Shown here: piece after piece, positions 58,906-64,000 of the stretch
How the letters are laid out: every line of letters starts with the position of its first letter
How positions within the stretch are numbered: the first letter of the stretch is position 1
Assembly: GCA_040219135.1 (NCBI GenBank)
Contig: JAVJTA010000013.1
Coordinates: forward strand, 310,001 to 374,000
Length of the DNA stretch: 64,000 nucleotides
DNA from: UBA7803 sp040219135
Lineage (GTDB): Bacteria > Pseudomonadota > Gammaproteobacteria > Pseudomonadales > Azotimanducaceae
Reading direction: 5' to 3'
Program-made: the position numbers and the translations under genes
The notes under the pieces: generated by a model
The model's database searches: none
The model's input: only the letters and a program-made list of their open reading frames with translations
Told to the model about the DNA's origin: nothing

Positions 58906-59917
58906 GCGCCGCCCTCGCCGTGGCCCGGCCCTGCTGGCTGGAATCGTTCTTGCCCTGAGCGCGGCAGCCACCCAGGCCGCCACCACGTTGAAGATCGCCA
59001 CGTTGTCGCCGGAGGGTTCCGCGTGGATGGAGCTGCTCCGGGCCGGCGCCCGTGACGTCACCGCGCGCACCGAGGGTCGGATCGACTTCAAGTTCTACCC
59101 TGGCGGGGTCATGGGCGACGACAAGGCGGTGCTGCGCAAGATCCGGCTCGGGCAACTGCACGGCGCCGTGCTCACTGCCGGCGGCCTGGTGCAGACCTAC
59201 GAAGACATTCAGCTGTACGGTCTGCCGCTGGTTTTCGAGAGCTACGACGAGGTGGACCACGTGCGCGGGCGCCTCGATCCGGTGCTGATCGCCGGACTGC
59301 GCGAGCAGGGCTTCGAGACCTTCGGTTTCGCCGAGGTGGGTTTTGCCTACGCCATGTCGAAGAATCCGGTCACCAGTGTAGCCGACGTGCAGGCGCAGAA
59401 GGTGTGGACGCCGGATGGCGACCCCGGCTCGGCGCGCGCGCTCCAGAGCTTCGGAATCAGCCCGATCCCGCTGTCCATCGCCGACGTTCTGAGCGGTCTG
59501 CAGACCGGCCTGATCAACGGCGTCACCGTGCCGCCGGTGGCTGCGATCGCCCTGCAGTGGCACAACCAGATCGAATATCTCATGGATCTGCCGCTGCTCT
59601 ACGTGTACGGCCTGCTGGCGGTGGCCAACCGGCCGTTCCAGCGCATCGCCGACGCGGATCAGGCGGTGATGCGCGAGGTGTTCGCAGGCGTGGTGACCGA
59701 GGTCACCGCGCGTGCGCGCAAGGACCACGTCAGCGCCATGGATGCGCTGTTCGGTCAGGGCGTGAAGCAGACCACGCCGTCAGCTGCCGAGGTGGTGGAA
59801 TGGCGCGAGTATGCCCGGCGCGCCAACGAAGCGCTGGTGGTGGACGGTCTGGTGTCCCGCGATCTTCTCGAGCGCATGGAAGCGCTGCTCGAAGAGTATC
59901 GGTCACGGGGTGATTGA
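58892..59917 (+). CDS. dctP: TRAP transporter substrate-binding protein DctP
   Basis: The 341-residue protein has a signal peptide (about 1-29, ending TQAA) and the DctP fold: LKIATLSPEGSAWMELLRAGARDVTARTEGRIDFKFYPGGVMGDDKAVLRKIRLGQL, then FAEVGFAYAMSKNPVTSVADVQ and VTVPPVAAIALQWHNQIEYLMDL. TRAP SBPs bind organic acids, often carboxylates, in the periplasm. ATG 58892 lies within the TatT end (14-bp overlap), a translational coupling typical of TRAP operons. The ligand is not predictable. Confidence 0.92.
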   Translation: MSISERRPRRGPALLAGIVLALSAAATQAATTLKIATLSPEGSAWMELLRAGARDVTARTEGRIDFKFYPGGVMGDDKAVLRKIRLGQLHGAVLTAGGLVQTYEDIQLYGLPLVFESYDEVDHVRGRLDPVLIAGLREQGFETFGFAEVGFAYAMSKNPVTSVADVQAQKVWTPDGDPGSARALQSFGISPIPLSIADVLSGLQTGLINGVTVPPVAAIALQWHNQIEYLMDLPLLYVYGLLAVANRPFQRIADADQAVMREVFAGVVTEVTARARKDHVSAMDALFGQGVKQTTPSAAEVVEWREYARRANEALVVDGLVSRDLLERMEALLEEYRSRGD

Positions 59918-60374
59918 ACGCCTGACCAGAGGCCTGCGCTCCGTCGAGAACGGCGTTCTGGCGGCACTGCTCGCCACCATGATCGGCGTCGCCGCCTATC
60001 AGGTGCTGGCCCGCAATCTGTTCGATTCCGGGCTGCTCTGGGGTGACGGTCTGGTTCGCGTGCTGGTGCTCTGGGTGACCCTGCTCGGCGGCATGGTCGC
60101 GGCCCGGGCGGATGAGCACATCCGCATGGACCTGGCCGCGAGGTTCCTGAGCGCGCGCTGGAACCGCCAGCTGCGGCGCCTGACCAGCGCGTTCACCGTG
60201 ATCGTCTGCGGTCTGTTCGCCTATCACAGCGCGCGTTTCGTGTGGATCGACTTCCAGGAAGGCGTGCTGGCGTTCGCCGCCGTCCCTGCCTGGGTGTGCG
60301 AAGCCATCATGCCGGTGGGCGGGGCGGTGATGGGCCTGCGCTACGTGCTGCACGTGATCGACCCGCCGACATGA
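59910..60374 (+). CDS. dctQ: TRAP transporter small permease DctQ
   Basis: The 154-residue membrane protein has four helices and DctQ-like features: NGVLAALLATMIGVAAYQVLARNLF, LLWGDGLVRVLVLWVTLLGGMVAARADEHIRMD and the last helix AIMPVGGAVMGLRYVL. A GTG at 59910, overlapping the DctP end by 8 bp, is the best start, since the frame from an upstream ATG at 59811 lies in DctP. It pairs with the large permease through ATGA. Confidence 0.87.
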   Translation: MIERLTRGLRSVENGVLAALLATMIGVAAYQVLARNLFDSGLLWGDGLVRVLVLWVTLLGGMVAARADEHIRMDLAARFLSARWNRQLRRLTSAFTVIVCGLFAYHSARFVWIDFQEGVLAFAAVPAWVCEAIMPVGGAVMGLRYVLHVIDPPT

Positions 60375-61651
60375 TCTGGGCCGCCGTCATCGGCCTGGTG
60401 CTCGCGCTCGTTGCCGGCGCGCCGCTGTTCGCCGTGATCATGGGCGCGGCGATGCTCGGCTTCTACGTCTTCGACATCGACCTGGCGATTGTCGCCATCG
60501 AGGTCTATCGCATCGTCGATACGCCGCTGCTGGTGGCGTTGCCGCTGTTCACCTACAGCGGCTATCTGCTGGCGGAGGGCAGAACCTCCGAACGCCTGGT
60601 GAATCTGGTGCTCAGCGTGTTCGGAGCGCTGCCCAGCGGCCTGGCCATGGTCGGCTTCGTCGCCTGCGCGGTGTTCACCGCGCTGACCGGCGCCTCGGGC
60701 GTGACGATCGTGGCCCTCGGCGCGCTGCTGCTGCCGGCGCTGGTCAGAGCGGGCTACGACGAGAAGTTCAGTCTCGGACTGGTGACCACCTCGGGCAGCC
60801 TGGGTCTGCTGCTGGTGCCCTCGGTGCCGCTCATCCTCTACGGCGTGGTGGCGCAGCAGCTCAACGTCGGCGAATCGTTCACCATCTTCCAGCTGTTTCA
60901 GGCCGGCGTGCTGCCGACGCTGACCATGCTGGTGCTGCTGGTGGGCTGGACCCTGTGGCGCCATCGGGGCGGCGCGGTGCCGCGCACGCCGTTCTCCCGG
61001 CAGCGTTTCTTCGCGGCCTGTCGCGATGCCCGCTGGGAGCTGCCGCTGCCGCTGGTCATTCTGGGGGGCATCTACAGCGGCCTGGTTGCGGTCTCCGAGG
61101 CCGCGGCCCTGACGGCCGTGTACGTGACGATCTCCATGCTGCTGCTCTATCGTGAGGTCCGCTGGCGCGAGCTGCCGCGGATCATGGTGGAGTCTATGGT
61201 CATGGTCGGCGGCATTCTGCTGGTGCTCGGCGTCGCCCTGGCGTTCACCAACTTCCTTGTCGACGCCGAGGTGCCCCAGCATCTGTTCGAGTTCATCCAG
61301 GCGCACGTCGACAACGCCCTGACCTTTCTCCTACTGCTGAATCTGCTGCTGCTGGTGCTTGGCGCGATGCTCGATATCTTCTCCGCGCTGGTGATCGTCG
61401 TGCCGCTGATTCTTCCGGTGGCCGTCGGCTACGGCATACATCCGGTGCATCTCGGCATCATTTTTCTCGCCAACATGCAGATCGGCTACTTCACGCCCCC
61501 GGTGGGCATGAACCTGTTCATCGCCAGCTACCGCTTCAAGCGGCCACTGCAGGAGCTGTATTCGGCAAGCTGGCCGTTCATGCTGGTGCTGCTGGTTGCC
61601 CTCGCCCTGATCACCTACGTACCGTGGCTGAGCCTCGCCTTCATGCCCTGA
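60371..61651 (+). CDS. dctM: TRAP transporter large permease DctM
   Basis: The 426-residue membrane protein has about 12 helices, with DctM blocks DTPLLVALPLFTYSGYLLAEGRTSERLVNLVLSVFGALPSGLAMVGFVACAVFTALTGASGVTIVALG, then LVTTSGSLGLLLVPSVPLILYGVV and IGYFTPPVGMNLFIASYRF near the end. The Na+-coupled transport domain is here. ATG 60371 overlaps the DctQ stop by 4 bp. Its stop is 3 bp from the end of the convergent PAS-GGDEF-EAL gene. The T, P, Q and M genes form one operon. Confidence 0.92.
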   Translation: MIWAAVIGLVLALVAGAPLFAVIMGAAMLGFYVFDIDLAIVAIEVYRIVDTPLLVALPLFTYSGYLLAEGRTSERLVNLVLSVFGALPSGLAMVGFVACAVFTALTGASGVTIVALGALLLPALVRAGYDEKFSLGLVTTSGSLGLLLVPSVPLILYGVVAQQLNVGESFTIFQLFQAGVLPTLTMLVLLVGWTLWRHRGGAVPRTPFSRQRFFAACRDARWELPLPLVILGGIYSGLVAVSEAAALTAVYVTISMLLLYREVRWRELPRIMVESMVMVGGILLVLGVALAFTNFLVDAEVPQHLFEFIQAHVDNALTFLLLLNLLLLVLGAMLDIFSALVIVVPLILPVAVGYGIHPVHLGIIFLANMQIGYFTPPVGMNLFIASYRFKRPLQELYSASWPFMLVLLVALALITYVPWLSLAFMP

Positions 61652-61654
61652 CGT

Positions 61655-64000
61655 TCAGCTGCCGTTGCGCAGCAGGGCGACGTTGCTGCTGCCGAGCAGC
61701 CGGCCCATCTCCCGCAGCGGCAGGGCGCGGCTGAACAGAAATCCCTGAGCGTAGTCGCAGCGCTGCTCCGTCAGGAATTCGAGCTGCGCGCGGGTTTCCA
61801 CGCCCTCGGCGACGACCTGCATGCGCAGCCGATGGGCCATGGCGATGACGGCGGCCGTGATCTCCATGTCGTCGCTGCTTTCCGGAATGTCGGTGACGAA
61901 GGAGCGATCCACCTTGACCGTGTTGATCGGGAACTTCTTGAGATAATTGAGCGACGAGTAGCCGGTGCCGAAGTCGTCGATGGCGAGACGGATACCAAGC
62001 TTGTGCAGACGTCTGAGGATTTCCGAGGCCGCATCCACGTCCTGCATCAGCATGGTTTCGGTGATCTCCACTTCCAGGTGCGCGGGATCGAGGTGGGCGC
62101 GGCGCAGGCTCTCGCGGATGACGTTCACCAGATCCGGGTCGCGGAACTGGCGTGGCGAGATGTTCACCGCGATGGACAGCGGTGCGCCGTGCTGGCCCGA
62201 CATGAGCTGCGCCGCCGCGCAGGCTTCCTGGATCACCCAGTTGCCGATCTCGACGATGGCGCCGGTTTCCTCGGCGATCGGAATGAAGTCGTCCGGCGGC
62301 ACCAGGCCGCGCTCCGGGTGGTTCCAGCGCAGCAGGCATTCGACGCCGACGATGGACTGATCGGTCAGGCGCACGATGGGCTGGAAGTGCAGCTCGAACT
62401 CGCTGCGCTCGAGTGCCCGCCGCAGCTCGTGCTCGGTGCGCAGCCGGTGGACCGCGTTGGTGTTCAGCTCTTCGCTGTAGAACTGGTAGTTGTTTCGGCC
62501 CTTCTCCTTGGCACGGTACATGGCCAGGTCCGCGTTCTTGGTCAGCGCGTTCGGCTCGATGCCGTCGTTAGGAATCACCGTGATGCCGATGCTGGTGGTG
62601 ACGATGAGCTGATGACCGGCCACCATGATCGGTTTCTCCAGTTCGCGCAGGATCTTATCCGCCACGCGCCCGGCGTGGTCGGGGGCGTCGACCTCGTAGA
62701 GCAGAATGGTGAACTCGTCGCCGCCGGGGCGGCCCACGGTGTCTTCCTTGCGTACGCAGCCGAGCAGGCGGCTGGCTACTTCACGCAGCAGCACGTCGCC
62801 GGACTCGTGGCCAAGGGTGTCGTTGACGCGCTTGAACTGGTCCAGGTCCAGATACAGCAGGGCCGCGCGGGCGTCGTTGCGCTGACAGTGCTGCACGGCC
62901 TGGCGGAGACGATCGTTGAACAGACGCCGATTGGCGAGCTCGGTGAGGGTGTCGTAGAAGGCCAGCTTTTCCATGCGCCGCTGGCTGCTCTTCATTTCTG
63001 TGATGTCGGCTACCTGCATGATGCCGTAGAGGGGCTCGCCGTCGCGACTGCGCTGCAGCACGATGTTGCAGTTGGTCCAGATCTCCAGCCCGTCGGCGCA
63101 CAGCATCCGGCGCTCGTTGCGCAACGCCGGATCGGAACCCCTGAGCAGCCGCTCGAGCTGTTCCTTGAGGTCCGCGCGCTCGTCGGCGGGCACCAGACGG
63201 GAGACGTGGACGTTGTCGAGCGCGTGGTCGGGGTAGTTGAGCAGTTCGGTGGCGAACCGGTTGGCCTGAAAGATGTGTCCCTGGGGGTCGAGCAGCAGAA
63301 TGCCGATGGGCGCATTCTCGAACGCGCCTCGGAAACGCTCTTCGCTGCGCCGCAGCTGTTCCTGCGCGTGGCGCAGATCGCTGATGTCCTTGACGATGCA
63401 GAGCAGGCTCGGTTCGCCGTCGAACTCGGTGACGATGCCGCTGACGAGGGTGGTGAGTTCACGGCCGGTCTTGTCGTAGAAAGGCATCTCCCGATTGGCG
63501 ATGCGTCCCTCGCCGGCGAGCGCTTCGAGTGTCGCCTCGAGCTCCTGCGCGCTGGTGATGGAATCGAACTCGCTGAGCGATCGACCGATCAGCTCCTGGG
63601 CGCTGTAGCCGGATCCGCTGAAGAACGCCTGATTGGCATCGAGGATCACCAGGTCGCGGCGGCGCAGGATCAGAATGCCGTCCGGGCTCTGATTGAACAC
63701 CTTGCTGAATTTCTCCTCGCTGCTGCGGGCGGCGAGTTCGGCCTCGATGCGTTTCGTGATGTCGCGGGCGATGCAGAGCACGCACAGCTCGCCGTCGAGT
63801 TCGATGTAGCGCAGTGACAGCTCCACGGGAACGACCGCGCCGTTGCTGGTCCGCAATCGGGCTTCCGCGTCGGTGACGTGGCGCTGTCGGGCAAGGGTCT
63901 CCATCACCTCGCTGCGCGCTTCCGGTTCGGCCCACAGTTCGAGTTCCGCGGCTGCCCGGCCGATAGCCTGCTCCCGGCTGTAACCCAGAAGGCGTGTGAA
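61655..64000 (-). CDS. PAS-GGDEF-EAL signalling protein (5' partial)
   Basis: The frame is open to base 64000, so the N-terminus lies outside the window. At least three PAS domains are visible in the N-terminal part (FTRLLGYSREQAIGR at the edge, then SPDGILILRRRDLVILDANQAFF and APIGILLLDPQGHIFQANRFA). A GGDEF domain follows with VGRPGGDEFTILL and an RxxD inhibitory-site motif (RKED) five residues before. The C-terminal EAL domain has VGVECLLRWNHPERG where the signature is usually EALLRW, then VEITETMLMQD and AIDDFGTGYSSLNYLKKFPINTVKVD. It would make and/or degrade cyclic di-GMP in response to a PAS signal. EAL changed to ECL may alter the phosphodiesterase, but most catalytic residues remain. 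Confidence 0.92.
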   Translation of the reverse strand, partial: FTRLLGYSREQAIGRAAAELELWAEPEARSEVMETLARQRHVTDAEARLRTSNGAVVPVELSLRYIELDGELCVLCIARDITKRIEAELAARSSEEKFSKVFNQSPDGILILRRRDLVILDANQAFFSGSGYSAQELIGRSLSEFDSITSAQELEATLEALAGEGRIANREMPFYDKTGRELTTLVSGIVTEFDGEPSLLCIVKDISDLRHAQEQLRRSEERFRGAFENAPIGILLLDPQGHIFQANRFATELLNYPDHALDNVHVSRLVPADERADLKEQLERLLRGSDPALRNERRMLCADGLEIWTNCNIVLQRSRDGEPLYGIMQVADITEMKSSQRRMEKLAFYDTLTELANRRLFNDRLRQAVQHCQRNDARAALLYLDLDQFKRVNDTLGHESGDVLLREVASRLLGCVRKEDTVGRPGGDEFTILLYEVDAPDHAGRVADKILRELEKPIMVAGHQLIVTTSIGITVIPNDGIEPNALTKNADLAMYRAKEKGRNNYQFYSEELNTNAVHRLRTEHELRRALERSEFELHFQPIVRLTDQSIVGVECLLRWNHPERGLVPPDDFIPIAEETGAIVEIGNWVIQEACAAAQLMSGQHGAPLSIAVNISPRQFRDPDLVNVIRESLRRAHLDPAHLEVEITETMLMQDVDAASEILRRLHKLGIRLAIDDFGTGYSSLNYLKKFPINTVKVDRSFVTDIPESSDDMEITAAVIAMAHRLRMQVVAEGVETRAQLEFLTEQRCDYAQGFLFSRALPLREMGRLLGSSNVALLRNGS

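Noticed and set aside
61832..63817. 661-residue plus-strand ORF
   Set aside because: Antisense to PAS-GGDEF-EAL, whose motifs are unambiguous.

Overview
This window comes from a high-GC Gram-negative bacterium, most likely a proteobacterium and plausibly a gammaproteobacterium. The evidence is a TonB-dependent receptor, a periplasmic TRAP importer with a TatT lipoprotein, lipobox and twin-arginine signals, and Xanthomonas/Pseudomonas-style GTAG repeat hairpins. The chromosome is gene-dense with many ATGA/TGATG overlaps. No rRNA, tRNA, CRISPR array, integrase or transposase is visible. The species cannot be named from this sequence.

The dominant theme is coenzyme F420. A complete-looking five-gene operon runs on the minus strand from about 39.0 to 33.4 kb: NADPH:F420 reductase (npdG), cofE, cofD, cofC and a fused CofG/CofH synthase (fbiC). 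Eight luciferase-like (LLM) flavin/F420-dependent oxidoreductases are scattered through the window, at 3.3, 5.6, 8.3, 9.3, 11.9, 39.2, 43.0 and 53.4 kb. One PPOX-type F420/FMN enzyme (10.3 kb) is translationally coupled to the second of a tandem LLM pair. The F420 set and the LLM set therefore look like a linked accessory metabolism, of a kind better known from actinobacteria.

Layout: 0-3.3 kb holds a TonB receptor (5' end outside the window), a DsbA-like protein and a glutaredoxin. 3.3-13 kb holds LLM enzymes mixed with an ACAD10/11-type kinase, a crotonase, a histidine phosphatase, the PPOX enzyme and a lytic transglycosylase. 13-16 kb is a small cluster of an SRPBCC protein, a cytochrome c-PQQ dehydrogenase fusion and two uncharacterised genes. 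16-28.9 kb carries lipid/acyl-CoA and hydrolase genes (acyl-CoA synthetase, ACAD11-like dehydrogenase, two metallo-beta-lactamase hydrolases, carboxylesterase, alpha/beta hydrolase), an aminotransferase, a Tat-exported superoxide dismutase and a Gfo/Idh/MocA oxidoreductase. 28.9-29.35 kb is an intergenic region with a -35 box, a tiny ORF and a strong orphan terminator. 29-33 kb holds an MFS transporter, an arylamine N-acetyltransferase, an HCCA-isomerase-like protein and an epimerase. 33-39 kb is the F420 operon. 39-43 kb holds more catabolic enzymes. 43-47.4 kb is an Opp-type importer operon without ATPases whose last gene is an LLM enzyme. 47.5-56.2 kb holds a PRISE-like reductase, an ion-transport group (MarC, TrkA-C protein, CorA), an AIM24 protein, a serine hydrolase, LLM, crotonase and hydrolase genes. 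56.2-61.7 kb holds repeats, an uncharacterised protein, a selenocysteine-containing peroxiredoxin-like gene and a TatT-DctP-DctQ-DctM TRAP importer. The window ends inside a PAS-GGDEF-EAL signalling gene.

The most notable single object is the gene at 57318-57944. An in-frame TGA interrupts a signal-peptide-bearing peroxiredoxin-like ORF exactly at the first redox position of a U-P-F-C motif, and a SECIS-like hairpin lies 20 nt downstream. I read it as a true selenoprotein, not a pseudogene. Overall the gene content suggests a heterotroph that breaks down hydrophobic or complex organic substrates with CoA-linked and deazaflavin-linked chemistry; the actual substrates are unknown.
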